From: Sphaerochaetaceae bacterium | GTDB taxonomy: Bacteria; Spirochaetota; Spirochaetia; Sphaerochaetales; Sphaerochaetaceae | NCBI GenBank assembly: GCA_024405015.1 | Contig: JAKSPE010000002.1 | Location: forward strand, 62,001-126,000 | Reading direction: 5' to 3' | DNA: 64,000 nucleotides | Part shown: positions 7,800 to 16,213 of the stretch, piece after piece | Layout of the letters: each line of letters opens with the position of its first letter | Numbering within the stretch: position 1 is the stretch's first letter | Position numbers and translations under genes: made by a program | The notes under the pieces: model-generated | Databases searched by the model: none | What the model saw: the letters and a program-made list of their open reading frames with translations, nothing else | What the model was told of the DNA's origin: nothing

Positions 7800-7880
7800 T
7801 TTTCAAATTTGTAAAAATAATTTTAAAAAATAATTGACGAAAAAATTTTATCTAACTATACTGTCATTGTTGGAAATGGA
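7800..7880 (+). promoter_or_regulatory. Array promoter H
   Basis: Near-palindrome TTTTCAAATTTGTAAA (7800-7815), 34 bp before TTGACG (7834-7839); 17-bp spacer; good -10 TATACT (7857-7862). The start element is degenerate (GTCATTGTTGGAAAT). From 7682 to 7800 nothing else is recognisable. Confidence 0.7.
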
Positions 7881-7901
7881 ATCCGACAAAGGTATATTCA
7901 G

Positions 7902-8453
7902 ATGAAGAAACTTCTTATGGTTCTGACATTCGTATTGATGACTCTTGCAGCTTGTGTAGCACTTGAAGGTGATACACTCAAGATCACTGCAAAGGTTCCT
8001 CAGGAGAAGCCGGAATTCATCATGAAGGGAGGTTTCACTTCAGCTGATGCTACAACAGTTGCTACACAGGCTGGTGCACTTCTTGCTTCCAACAAGGACA
8101 TCTCAGCAGAAAGCATCACAGTCTTTGTAAAGCTTTTCCAGAGCAACAAGGCTAAGTACAAGAACACATTTACTCTCACAGTCACAGCATCTGACATGTC
8201 TATGACTGATGCAAACGGAACCTATTCCACAACTGCAACAGCCCTTACAACAACAAAGATCACAACAACAAATCTTGAAGTCACAGGTTCTGCTGAAGCT
8301 AACGTCGCAAGTTTTGCAATGAACTACACAAACGGCAAGCCGGTTTCTGAGAACACAGCAATTGGCGAAGCATCCTTCACCTGGGAAGCAAACGAAGGTC
8401 TTCCAGTTGGAGACTATAGTGCAACTATTACATTGGGCTACACAGCACCATGA
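7902..8453 (+). CDS. Small secreted array protein H
   Basis: A 183-residue protein, the shortest and last of the array. Signal peptide is MKKLLMVLTFVLMTLAACVA (cut near ALEGD). It shares with G the N-terminal LKITAKVPQEKPEFIMKGG, a VFVKLFQSNKAKYKN block, FTLTVTASDMSM, FTWEANE and a C-terminal GDYSATITLGYTAP. No strong Shine-Dalgarno is visible (AAAGGTATATTCAG). Function unknown. Confidence 0.8.
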   Translation: MKKLLMVLTFVLMTLAACVALEGDTLKITAKVPQEKPEFIMKGGFTSADATTVATQAGALLASNKDISAESITVFVKLFQSNKAKYKNTFTLTVTASDMSMTDANGTYSTTATALTTTKITTTNLEVTGSAEANVASFAMNYTNGKPVSENTAIGEASFTWEANEGLPVGDYSATITLGYTAP

Positions 8454-8481
8454 TTTTCTCGTATACAATTTTTCTCTTTGC

Positions 8482-8508
8482 GCTGGTCGAAAGGCCAGCT
8501 CTTTTTTT
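8482..8508 (+). terminator. Terminator after array gene H
   Basis: GCTGGTC-GAAA-GGCCAGC, then CTCTTTTTTT. Confidence 0.85.
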
Positions 8509-8594
8509 GTCGGAGAGTAGGATGGAGTGCCTGTTGCGCTCTTGCCGTTTGGTCAAATATCAATTAACTTTGTTACTGAATTTCGGAGGGAATT

Positions 8595-10451
8595 ATGGAA
8601 AGAAAACAGTTCAAGACTGAAGTATCTGAACTTCTTCACCTTATCATTCATTCACTTTACTCACACAAGGAAATCTTTCTTCGCGAGCTCGTATCCAATG
8701 CATCCGATGCTTTGGACAAACTGAAATACAAGACTCTCGTCGACGGCAAATCACCAGAAGGCGAGCTTCGCATCGACATCAGCTTCACAGAGGGTAAGGA
8801 ACGAACCCTCACCATTTCCGATAACGGAATTGGAATGACCCATGACGAGCTGAACGAGAACCTGGGAACCATCGCAAGATCCGGAACTAAGCATTTCATC
8901 CAGAACCTCTCCGAGGACCAGAAGAAGGACAGCAACCTCATTGGTCAGTTCGGTGTCGGTTTCTATTCTGCCTACATGGTTGCCGACAAGGTTGAAGTCA
9001 CTTCCCGTGCCTACGGAAGCGAAGAGGCCTACAAGTGGACCAGTGACGGTAAGGAGAAGTACACCATCGAAGAGGCAACTCGTGACACCTGCGGAACCAC
9101 CATCGTCGTTTACCTGAACGAGGAAGGCAAGGAGTATGCAAACCGCTGGCAGATCGAAAACCTCATCAAGCAGTACAGCGACCACATTGCTTACCCAATT
9201 TTCCTGTCCTATGACCAGAACACCTACGATGACAAGTACAACGTCACCGGTACCGAGCACAAGGTCGAGCAGATCAACAGCGCAGCAGCACTGTGGAGAA
9301 GAAGCAAGAGCGAGCTCAAGGAAGAGGACTACAACGACTTTTACAAGAACACCTGCTACGACGAGGAGAACCCACTGTTCTACATCCATACAAAGGCAGA
9401 GGGTGCTACCGAGTACACAACACTGTTCTTCGTTCCAGCCAAGGCTCCGTTTGACATGTATCATGCCGACTACAAGCCAGGTGTGAAGCTCTACGTCAAG
9501 AGAGTCTACATCACTGACGATGAGAAGGAGCTTCTTCCAACCTACCTGCGCTTTGTCCGTGGTGTCATCGATAGTGAGGACCTGCCTCTGAACGTCTCCC
9601 GTGAGATTCTTCAGCAGAACAAGGTCATGACCACCATCCGAAACGCATCCGTGAAGAAGATTCTCGGTGAGTTCAAGAAGATCAGCGAGCAGAACCCTGA
9701 GCTTTACACAAAGTTCATTGAGCAGTTCAACCGCCCACTGAAGGAAGGTCTTTACCAGGATTATGCTAACCGTGATGAGCTTTTGGGTCTGGTTCGCTTC
9801 AAGAGCACAGCCGTGGAAGGCTACACCTCTCTTGCTGCCTACAAGGAGCGAATGATCGCTGACCAGAAGAGCATCTACTACATCACAGGTTCCGATGAGA
9901 GCGCTCTTCGCAACTCCCCACTTCTTGCTTCCTACAAGGAGAAGGGTATTGAAGTGCTTCTCATGACCGATGACATTGATGATATCGTCATCTCCTCTGT
10001 CGGTAAGTTCCAGGACATTGCACTGAAGGCTGTGAACAAGAGCGGTGCCATGGATGACTTCATGACCGAGGACGAGAAGAAGCAGGTCAAGGAGCAGGGT
10101 TCTGAAATCACCGAAAAGCTCAAGAAGGCTCTTGGAGACAAGGTCAAGGATGTTATCGTCTCCACAAGACTTGCCGATGTCTCTGCCGTTGTCGTCTCCG
10201 ACGAGAACGACCCATCGGTTCAGATGCAGCAGGTTCTCAAGGCTATGGGACAGGGTGCCTACGAGGCAACTGCTCCAATTCTTGAGGTCAATGCCAACGA
10301 CTCCTTCGTCAAGAAGATCGTTGCATCAGACGATGAAGAGTATGTGGCAAACGCAGCTAGCGTTCTTCTGGATCAGGCACTGCTTTCTGAGGGCGTAATG
10401 CCAAAGAACCCAGCTGAGTTTGCTAGAAAGCTTCACGCACTTCTCGGCTGA
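8595..10451 (+). CDS. htpG: Hsp90-family chaperone HtpG
   Basis: A cytosolic ATP-driven chaperone of 618 residues, the usual length for HtpG. The N-terminal GHKL ATPase shows the canonical boxes: ELVSNASDALDKLKY (about residue 30), SDNGIGMTHDEL (about 75) and GQFGVGFYSAYMVADKVEV in the lid/ATP region (about 117). The middle domain has FVRGVIDSEDLPLNVSREIL (about 320), and the last 110 residues fit the dimerisation domain. A Shine-Dalgarno GGAGGG precedes the ATG. Codon use is standard for the chromosome, unlike the ACA-rich array upstream. It is monocistronic with its own terminator. Confidence 0.98.
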   Translation: MERKQFKTEVSELLHLIIHSLYSHKEIFLRELVSNASDALDKLKYKTLVDGKSPEGELRIDISFTEGKERTLTISDNGIGMTHDELNENLGTIARSGTKHFIQNLSEDQKKDSNLIGQFGVGFYSAYMVADKVEVTSRAYGSEEAYKWTSDGKEKYTIEEATRDTCGTTIVVYLNEEGKEYANRWQIENLIKQYSDHIAYPIFLSYDQNTYDDKYNVTGTEHKVEQINSAAALWRRSKSELKEEDYNDFYKNTCYDEENPLFYIHTKAEGATEYTTLFFVPAKAPFDMYHADYKPGVKLYVKRVYITDDEKELLPTYLRFVRGVIDSEDLPLNVSREILQQNKVMTTIRNASVKKILGEFKKISEQNPELYTKFIEQFNRPLKEGLYQDYANRDELLGLVRFKSTAVEGYTSLAAYKERMIADQKSIYYITGSDESALRNSPLLASYKEKGIEVLLMTDDIDDIVISSVGKFQDIALKAVNKSGAMDDFMTEDEKKQVKEQGSEITEKLKKALGDKVKDVIVSTRLADVSAVVVSDENDPSVQMQQVLKAMGQGAYEATAPILEVNANDSFVKKIVASDDEEYVANAASVLLDQALLSEGVMPKNPAEFARKLHALLG

Positions 10452-10474
10452 ACACTTCACTAACTTAGATTACG

Positions 10475-10506
10475 ACTCCATGTCCTTCGGGATGTGGAGT
10501 TTTTTA
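10475..10506 (+). terminator. Terminator after htpG
   Basis: ACTCCATGTCC-TTCG-GGATGTGGAGT followed by TTTTTT. Confidence 0.9.
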
Positions 10507-10513
10507 TTATCTC

Positions 10514-10537
10514 TTATTGTTTCATTTATTGTGTCAT
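10514..10537 (+). repeat. Two tandem 12-bp repeats upstream of the ATP-binding regulator
   Basis: TTATTGTTTCAT (10514-10525) and TTATTGTGTCAT (10526-10537) abut exactly, differing at one base, and are followed by a TATAAT-like box near 10540. Short-period repeats also precede the related genes at 16214 and 21598. Confidence 0.6.
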
Positions 10538-10562
10538 GATATAATAAACCATCGAGGTTGAT

Positions 10563-11522
10563 ATGTTTGAAAGTGAGATGTCCTACTTCTATTCCAAACT
10601 GACTTTGGTAAATCAGGTTTCTCCGGTTCAGGATCTGACATTTGACTACATGACAGAACAGTACAGACGTAAAGGTTATGATGTTGGGGATAATCTTCTA
10701 GTCCAGTTGCAGCTTCTGATGCCAAGTGGAGAATACAACTATTTGGCTTACCTTCTCTCTGACCAAAACAGCCTCTATATCCAATATGCTCGCTATGCAA
10801 CAGATGATGTGTTTGATCTTGTAGAGCGCAAGGCTTTTACAAACCAGTCTCTGCTCAAGACTGCGCATGAACTCTATGATTTTCTGCAAAGCCATAACAC
10901 AACCTATTCACGGATACTTCCAACTGGACGTCTGGATCTGGAGAAGGTGAATTCCACAGCCCTCAGAGAGATTGTGACAAATGCGCTTGTTCATAACGAT
11001 TACAGAAAGGGTGGGCTTCCAACGTTCGAAGAGTTCACAGACCGAATGGAAATCTCTTCATATGGTGGTCTTCCGAATGATGTGACACCAGATGATTTCT
11101 TCAATGGTTATTCCCTTCCTGTGAACCCGCAGCTTATTCGAGTATTTCGAGATCTTGGACTTGCAGAGAGTCTTGGAACGGGAATCCGAAGAGTTCTTCA
11201 TTTCTATCCAAGAGACATCTTTCTATTCTCCTCAAATTTCCTTCGAGTCTCTTTGCCATTTTCATCTCCAGAAGATTTGAGAAAAGATGGAAGTGGAAAG
11301 CCAAAGACCGTGTTGGAACTTTTGAAATCCAGTCCTAATCTGACAATCAAGGAACTGTCCCTTGCACTGGGGGTCTCCGTATCAACCGTCAATCGCGAAA
11401 TTGCCAGATTGAGTGCAGAAGGAGCATTGTTCAGAATCGGATCAAAAAAGACCGGCTACTGGAATGTTGAGGATTCTTGTGATTATTCTGTGGCTGCTGA
11501 GACCGTGAAGGAATATAGGTAA
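10563..11522 (+). CDS. ATP-binding winged-helix regulator, RecG-C/COG2865 type, lacking the AlbA domain
   Basis: A 319-residue protein. The central part (about 110-230) matches the histidine-kinase-like ATPase domain of COG2865 proteins: STALREIVTNALVHNDYRKG, the box DRMEISSYGGLP, and the GLAESLGTGIRRVL loop. A C-terminal winged helix follows (KPKTVLELLKSSPNLTIKEL, then VSVSTVNREIARLSAEGAL). Family members normally carry an AlbA_2 domain first, as the 432-residue relative at 16214 does; here the protein opens after that domain, so it is either a short natural form or an N-terminal deletion. Shine-Dalgarno GAGG precedes the start. Probable autoregulator or defence/stress regulator; the target is unknown. 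Confidence 0.75.
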   Translation: MFESEMSYFYSKLTLVNQVSPVQDLTFDYMTEQYRRKGYDVGDNLLVQLQLLMPSGEYNYLAYLLSDQNSLYIQYARYATDDVFDLVERKAFTNQSLLKTAHELYDFLQSHNTTYSRILPTGRLDLEKVNSTALREIVTNALVHNDYRKGGLPTFEEFTDRMEISSYGGLPNDVTPDDFFNGYSLPVNPQLIRVFRDLGLAESLGTGIRRVLHFYPRDIFLFSSNFLRVSLPFSSPEDLRKDGSGKPKTVLELLKSSPNLTIKELSLALGVSVSTVNREIARLSAEGALFRIGSKKTGYWNVEDSCDYSVAAETVKEYR

Positions 11523-11532
11523 GGCTTTCTCG

Positions 11533-11712
11533 TCAAAGCTCTTCTTTCCCTAGGAAGTCTGAAATGTAGATGACCTCAATCCCTTCAATGTTCTGGATGT
11601 CATCAAGAAGAAGGCAGTATCCTGGCCTGAGTAGATCGGAATTGAAAGTTTTTCAAGTTCAACCTGAAAAACTTCCTGATTGTAGGTAGGTTTTTCAACT
11701 TCAAGTAGAAAA
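11533..11712 (-). pseudogene. Remnant of a gene with its upstream repeats, middle deleted
   Basis: Read on the minus strand, two copies of an inverted motif AAGTTTTTC-n-GAAAAACYT (11712 to 11647) run directly into the frame KTFNSDLLRPGYCLLLDDIQ-NIEGIEVIYISDFL ending at a stop at 11535-11533. There is no room for a protein start or body. The pattern, short operator-like repeats then only the C-terminal end, looks like an internal deletion of a gene of the repeat-fronted type seen elsewhere in the window. The original protein family is not recognised. Confidence 0.4.
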
Positions 11713-11778
11713 ACTTTCTTTTCTGTGGCAGTCCTTTACTCGTGTTTTGCTAATGGCTTGTTTTGGGAAATTTTGGAA

Positions 11779-12378
11779 TCAGTTCTTGTCCAGTCCAATG
11801 AGGTAGGTCTCAAAGCTGTCGTTTCTGCAGGCCTTTGGCTTTAGGGTCTTTGCCTTCTTGAACATGGTTCGCATGGTCTGGAGAATCTGCTGCTGACCGC
11901 CACCCTGGAAAATCTTGATCACCAGGTTTCCATGCTGCTTGAGCTGCTCCTGAGCTAGGTACACAACCTGCTCGGCAAGCCATTCGCTGCGGGTGGTATC
12001 CACGGTTCGGTTTCCGGTTGTCATTGGGGCTGCATCGCTGATGATGGCGTCAAATGGACCATGGCTTGTCAATTTTGCACGAATCTCTTTGGAAAAGGCA
12101 TCGCCTTCGTAGGCAATGACCGTCGGTGGAACTGGGTTGAGGTTCAGCGGATTCAGATCCACGCTGATGATCTGGCCTTTTCCCTTCAGCAGCATTCGAT
12201 GGGTGTACAGAGTCCAGCTTCCTGGGGCAGCTCCAACGTCGAGCACGGTATCACCTGGCTTGATGATGTTGTTTGCTTGTTGGATCTCTTCGAGTTTGTA
12301 GACGCTGCGTGCAGGGTAGCCCTCACGACGAGCACGTAATGTATAGGAATCTGCGGTATCTCTTCTGCTTGTAGCCAT
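11779..12378 (-). CDS. rlmE: 23S rRNA 2'-O-uridine methyltransferase RlmE (FtsJ/RrmJ)
   Basis: A 199-residue S-adenosylmethionine-dependent methyltransferase that modifies U2552 (E. coli numbering) in the large subunit. Visible motifs are ARSVYKLEEI with the first catalytic Lys, the SAM loop LDVGAAPGSWTLY, ISDAAPMTTGNR with the catalytic Asp, and LVIKIFQGG with the second catalytic Lys. I chose the ATG at 12378 (MATSRRD): the -10 box TACAAT (12390-12385) ends 6 nt before it and there is no Shine-Dalgarno, so the mRNA is predicted to be leaderless. An upstream in-frame TTG would place the start upstream of that promoter. Confidence 0.93.
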   Translation of the reverse strand: MATSRRDTADSYTLRARREGYPARSVYKLEEIQQANNIIKPGDTVLDVGAAPGSWTLYTHRMLLKGKGQIISVDLNPLNLNPVPPTVIAYEGDAFSKEIRAKLTSHGPFDAIISDAAPMTTGNRTVDTTRSEWLAEQVVYLAQEQLKQHGNLVIKIFQGGGQQQILQTMRTMFKKAKTLKPKACRNDSFETYLIGLDKN

Positions 12379-12487
12379 GCCTGCATTGTAGCACAATTTG
12401 CATTTATAAAAAAGTTTGCAGATGTCATGCCCTGGTGGTATACTGCATGTAGTTTAGTAAACACAATTAAAAGGGGAGATACTTTAC

Positions 12488-13417
12488 ATGAGCAGCTTCA
12501 AAGATCTTAGAGTTGTAGACAACTTCTATCAGACATCTCTGTTTTTCCCAATGCCTACCGTCCTGGTCAGCACATTGGCCGATGATGGTTCCACCTCACT
12601 TGGACCATATTCCCTCTGCCAGCCATACTACATCGCCGGCAAGGATTATTATGCAATGCTTTTGGAGTGCAGAAACTCATCCAATACTGCACAGCACATT
12701 CTCAAGACAAAGAAGTGCGTCATCAATTTCATCCCAGACGACAAGAAGTACTTCAAGGAAGCTGTTCGCCTTGGATGGCCAGGAGACACTCCTGCCGAGA
12801 AGATGAAGAACTGCAGCTTCACCCTGGAAGACGGACTTCGTGCAGAAGCCGATCCTAACGGTCTTTACCCAAAGGTCATCGCAGAAGCTTATCAGGCTAT
12901 CGAGTGCACATGGATGGACACTCTTGATGGAGCAGACAAGGACCAGCCAGGTATCCTGGACGGTTACGAGGGCCCATATCACGATTTCAACGGCATCACC
13001 TCCAAGTTCGGAGCACACTTCATTCTCCGCGTCGACAAGATTCTCATGAAGGAGAAGTATCACAGTGCCATCATCAATGGTGTCCGCGCCAAAGACTTCC
13101 CAAGAGTACCGGTTGACTATGGTTATCGCGACAGCAAGAACTTCTGGTACACAAAGTTCAGAAAGCCAATTCCTGAGCTTCTGCCAATGAGAAAGACAAC
13201 TGTCCAGTCTGTCATGTACGCCGCAAAGAGAATCGATCCAAGCGTCACATTCACCGAGGATGCATGCGCCAAGCTTGTCAACGTTCCTCGAATCTTCCTG
13301 CCTACCGCTCTCAAGGGCTGTGTCGCATGGGCAAAGGAACATGGCGTTTCCGTCATCACCGAAAAGGAGATGGCAATCATCAACGACAAGCGTGCAAAGG
13401 AAAAGGCACAGAAGTAA
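12488..13417 (+). CDS. Flavin reductase-like FMN-binding protein (flavoredoxin type)
   Basis: A 309-residue protein of the FMN-binding split-barrel superfamily. The first half carries the family pattern: FPMPTVLVSTLADDGSTSLG, then PYSLCQPYYIAGKDYYAMLL, then NSSNTAQHILKTKKCVINFI (the N-T-A-x-N/H phosphate-binding area). It probably binds FMN and acts in electron transfer or as a flavin reductase in the cytosol; the partner is not shown. It is longer than the usual 170-210 residues, with an extra C-terminal 100 residues. Start follows AGGGGAG. It is monocistronic. Confidence 0.75.
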   Translation: MSSFKDLRVVDNFYQTSLFFPMPTVLVSTLADDGSTSLGPYSLCQPYYIAGKDYYAMLLECRNSSNTAQHILKTKKCVINFIPDDKKYFKEAVRLGWPGDTPAEKMKNCSFTLEDGLRAEADPNGLYPKVIAEAYQAIECTWMDTLDGADKDQPGILDGYEGPYHDFNGITSKFGAHFILRVDKILMKEKYHSAIINGVRAKDFPRVPVDYGYRDSKNFWYTKFRKPIPELLPMRKTTVQSVMYAAKRIDPSVTFTEDACAKLVNVPRIFLPTALKGCVAWAKEHGVSVITEKEMAIINDKRAKEKAQK

Positions 13418-13450
13418 GAAGGGGCTTCTGTTTCAATAACCTCACATTGT

Positions 13451-13491
13451 CTACCATTTGGGTCAGTTCTGGCTCAAATGGTAGATTTTTT
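13451..13491 (+). terminator. Terminator after the flavin reductase gene
   Basis: CTACCATTTG paired with CAAATGGTAG, then ATTTTTTATT. Confidence 0.85.
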
Positions 13492-13619
13492 ATTCCAAAT
13501 GGGTTCTTTTTTCCGCAAAATAGACATTCCTTATCCTCAAGATGTTGCTTGCGGCCGGGCTTTGTGTAGAAACTGTGGCTTTGTTGACTATCTTGGGCAT
13601 CGCCATTATCTTTATTGGG

Positions 13620-14273
13620 ATGATGAAGGACAGTTTTCTCAACCGAAAGTTCAAATATACCTATTCCAACGCCTCGACCTATCTGATTCTCACCAATGTC
13701 CTGGTGTTTCTTGCAACTTACTATTCCAACATCCGCATCAAGAACATTCCACTGGTGTACTGGCTCAGTCTCATTCCAGGTTGTGTGAATATGGGTTGGG
13801 TGTGGCAGTTTGTCACCTATATGTTTGTCCATAACAGTCTGTCGCATCTGTTTTTCAATATGTTTGCACTTCTGATGTTCGGAAGGGCTGTGGAAAGGGC
13901 TCTGGGAACACGTGAGTTCCTGCTGTTCTACTTCCTGTGCGGTATTCTTGGTGGTGTGGTCAACTATCTGTTCTACATCATCCAGGGTGTCTACGGCGTG
14001 GCTGTCATGGGTGCTTCCGGATCTGTGTATGCACTTCTGTTTCTGTGTGCTGTGCTGTTTCCAACCGCAAGGATCCTGTTCTTCTTCATTTTCCCGGTGC
14101 GCATGCCTGTAGCTGTTTTCATCTACATTGCCATTGAGATTCTGGACCAGGCTCTTGGCCTCAGACTCGGTGTCGCACACCTGATTCACCTTTCCTGCAT
14201 CGCTATCGCATGGCTGTATGTCCTGATTCGCTTCCGCCTGAATCCGATTAGGGTCTGGCGCGAGAACCTGTAG
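13620..14273 (+). CDS. Rhomboid-family intramembrane serine protease
   Basis: About 217 residues with six predicted membrane segments. The catalytic serine motif is MGASGSVYALL (GxSG) and the catalytic His lies in VAHLIHLSCIAIAWLY; HNSLSHLFFNMFALLMFG is the conserved HxxxN-type segment of the second helix. It would cleave membrane proteins within the bilayer. Start choice: a TTGACT (13584-13589) / 17 bp / TATCTT (13607-13612) promoter ends 7 nt before the ATG at 13620, with a second ATG at 13623, so a leaderless message is predicted. An in-frame ATG at 13542 would add a seventh hydrophobic segment but has no ribosome site. Confidence 0.85.
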   Translation: MMKDSFLNRKFKYTYSNASTYLILTNVLVFLATYYSNIRIKNIPLVYWLSLIPGCVNMGWVWQFVTYMFVHNSLSHLFFNMFALLMFGRAVERALGTREFLLFYFLCGILGGVVNYLFYIIQGVYGVAVMGASGSVYALLFLCAVLFPTARILFFFIFPVRMPVAVFIYIAIEILDQALGLRLGVAHLIHLSCIAIAWLYVLIRFRLNPIRVWRENL

Positions 14274-14331
14274 GAGTCCGTTCTCCTTTGGCTTTTGTGT
14301 GCTATACTGTAAGTCCAAAGGAGTATTCTCC

Positions 14332-14982
14332 ATGAAAAAGTTTCTATGCCTGATTCTGGTTATTCTGTTTGTAGCCACATCCGCTTTTGCAGCTGATGGC
14401 TTTGACATCCATGCAGGAACCAGCCTGTATCTGACCCATGTAGGGGCTTCCTACAACGAAGGTCCTTTTGAGCTTGGTGTTTCCTTCAACACCGCCTTTC
14501 CGAATCTTGCCATTGCAGCCATTGTGCAGCAGGCAATCGACCATGCTTCTGCGCCGGAGTCTTTTGACGCCGTGACGCCAGAGTTCGTTGGTGGAACACT
14601 GCTTGAGTCTCTGATTCTTGGCGCAATCCTGTCTGTCGATACCTCTGTCGATGTGGTCCCTTCTGAGAAGTTTGACCTGGATTTGGGTCTTTCGGGGTGC
14701 GCTGTCGTTGCACCGGAGCTTTTTGGTGACGATCCGTTTACGATTCTTGCCATGTGCGCATCGCTAAGGGCCACTTGGAATTTCAATGAGCACAGTGGAC
14801 TCTATTTTGGAACCCAGTTCCCGCTGGCAGCTTTGACTTTGGGTTTTGATGAGGTGGATGGAAAGCGAACCTTGGATACTGAGTTTTGTTCCATTGTCCC
14901 ATATGACGATGACTCCTTCTTGCTGGTCGGTTATATTGTGTCCGTCTATACCGCAAGAATCGGTTACGTCTACCATTTCTAA
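14332..14982 (+). CDS. Exported, outer-membrane-like protein
   Basis: A 216-residue protein with a clear Sec signal peptide (MKKFLCLILVILFVATSAFA, cut before ADGF). The mature part alternates hydrophobic and polar residues in strand-like stretches (SGLYFGTQFPLAALTLGFDE), and the protein ends in an aromatic strand, YTARIGYVYHF, typical of small outer-membrane beta-barrels that are assembled by BamA. No specific family is recognised. Start at 14332 follows AAAGGAG; the promoter -10 TATACT is near 14304. Confidence 0.7.
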   Translation: MKKFLCLILVILFVATSAFAADGFDIHAGTSLYLTHVGASYNEGPFELGVSFNTAFPNLAIAAIVQQAIDHASAPESFDAVTPEFVGGTLLESLILGAILSVDTSVDVVPSEKFDLDLGLSGCAVVAPELFGDDPFTILAMCASLRATWNFNEHSGLYFGTQFPLAALTLGFDEVDGKRTLDTEFCSIVPYDDDSFLLVGYIVSVYTARIGYVYHF

Positions 14983-15008
14983 GATCAAGTGAAACAGGGG
15001 AGTCTTTT

Positions 15009-16025
15009 GTGAGGGTTGGGATCATTGGATGCGGTTCCATTGTGCGTAGCCGCCATGCCGTCGAGTTTTCGAACAACAGCCATGTGACGCTTGCTGGTTT
15101 TGTCGGTTTTGTTCCAGGTCATGCACAGCAGCTTGCAGCTCAATATGGCTGCACAGCCTATGACAGTGTCGATGCAATGCTTTGCGATAAGAGCATCGAT
15201 GCCGTATCTGTTTGTACATCCAATGCATTGCACGCAGAAGTTTCTATCAAAGCTCTTCGTGCAGGAAAGCATGTGCTTTGTGAAAAGCCTATGGCAACAA
15301 GCCTTGCAGAATGTGAGGCCATGCTTGCAGAAGCCCACAAGGCGAAGCGCCGTCTTTTGATTGCGCAAAACCAGCGCATGGACCTTGCCTATCAGAAGGC
15401 CCGCGACATGATTGCCTCAGGAAAGCTGGGAAAGGTTCTGTCGTTCCAGAGCATGCTGTGTCATGGTGGCCCTGAGCGCTGGGGTGTCAAGACCGACGGT
15501 GATACCTGGTTCTTCCGAAAAGACGCTGCAGCCTTCGGTTCTATGGCAGATCTTGGTGTGCATATGATTGATGTGCTTCGCTTTGTTTTGGATGATGATG
15601 TCTCAAATGTCTATTGCAACATGAATGTATTGGATAAGAGACTTCAGGACGGAAGTCCGATTGATGTGGATGACAACTCCATTGGGATTCTGCACTTCAA
15701 AGGCGGAGCCGTTGGTTCTGTGACCACAAGCTGGACCTGCTACGGCACCTTTCTGAGCCAGACGACACTGTTTTGCCAAAAGGGTGTGATCAAGATCAAC
15801 TGTGATCCGGATTTCCCTGTGATTGTCTGTCACGATGGCGGGCAGGAGGAGAAGTTCACCGTCGAAAGCTGTGAAAATAATAGCGGTGTGATTGATGAGT
15901 TTGTTGAATCTATAACCTCTGGTCGACCTAGCATTCTGGATGCCGATAGGGTACTAGGCTCCATGAAAGTGGTGTTTGCAAGTGTAAAGTCCAGCCAAAG
16001 TGGTAGAGTGGAACTCTGTAATTAA
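15009..16025 (+). CDS. Gfo/Idh/MocA-family oxidoreductase
   Basis: A 338-residue NAD(P)-dependent sugar or cyclitol oxidoreductase. The N-terminal Rossmann fold starts MRVGIIGCGSIVRSRH (GxGxx). The family hallmark HVLCEKPMATS (EKP, with the catalytic Lys) is near residue 97. The C-terminal domain has VHMIDVLRFVL with the GxHxxD-type segment (LGVHMID). It starts with GTG after GGGGAG. The substrate cannot be told from sequence. It follows the outer-membrane-like gene by 26 bp and may share its transcript. Confidence 0.9.
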   Translation: MRVGIIGCGSIVRSRHAVEFSNNSHVTLAGFVGFVPGHAQQLAAQYGCTAYDSVDAMLCDKSIDAVSVCTSNALHAEVSIKALRAGKHVLCEKPMATSLAECEAMLAEAHKAKRRLLIAQNQRMDLAYQKARDMIASGKLGKVLSFQSMLCHGGPERWGVKTDGDTWFFRKDAAAFGSMADLGVHMIDVLRFVLDDDVSNVYCNMNVLDKRLQDGSPIDVDDNSIGILHFKGGAVGSVTTSWTCYGTFLSQTTLFCQKGVIKINCDPDFPVIVCHDGGQEEKFTVESCENNSGVIDEFVESITSGRPSILDADRVLGSMKVVFASVKSSQSGRVELCN

Positions 16026-16073
16026 TAATTATTTATAATAAAACAAAATACAAAGAAACGTAATATAAAGCGG

Positions 16074-16158
16074 TGTGAAAAGCGGTGTGAAAGTGTTGTG
16101 AAAAGCGGTGTGAAAGTGTTGTGAAAAACTTAATAAAACGTTGTGAAAGTGTGTAGAA
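16074..16158 (+). repeat. Iterons TGTGAAA, 10-12 bp period
   Basis: TGTGAAA starts at 16074, 16086, 16097, 16109, 16120 and 16142, with a variant TGTAGAAA at 16152. Units alternate GCGGTGTGAAA and GTGTTGTGAAA, giving a 23-bp dimer period near one or two helical turns. TATAAT follows at about 16185. These are likely binding sites for the product of the gene just downstream. Confidence 0.75.
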
Positions 16159-16213
16159 AACTTTGCTTTTCCGTTGAATGAGTGTATAATAAAGATCGAG
16201 GTTTGCAGGTAAT

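Noticed and set aside
1341-8453. Array proteins as a classical chaperone-usher pilus operon
   Set aside because: No periplasmic chaperone or usher gene is in the window and each gene has its own promoter and terminator; only a fold-level resemblance can be suggested.
13380-14408. 342-codon minus-strand frame across the rhomboid gene
   Set aside because: His/Gln/Lys-rich shadow crossing a terminator and two real genes.
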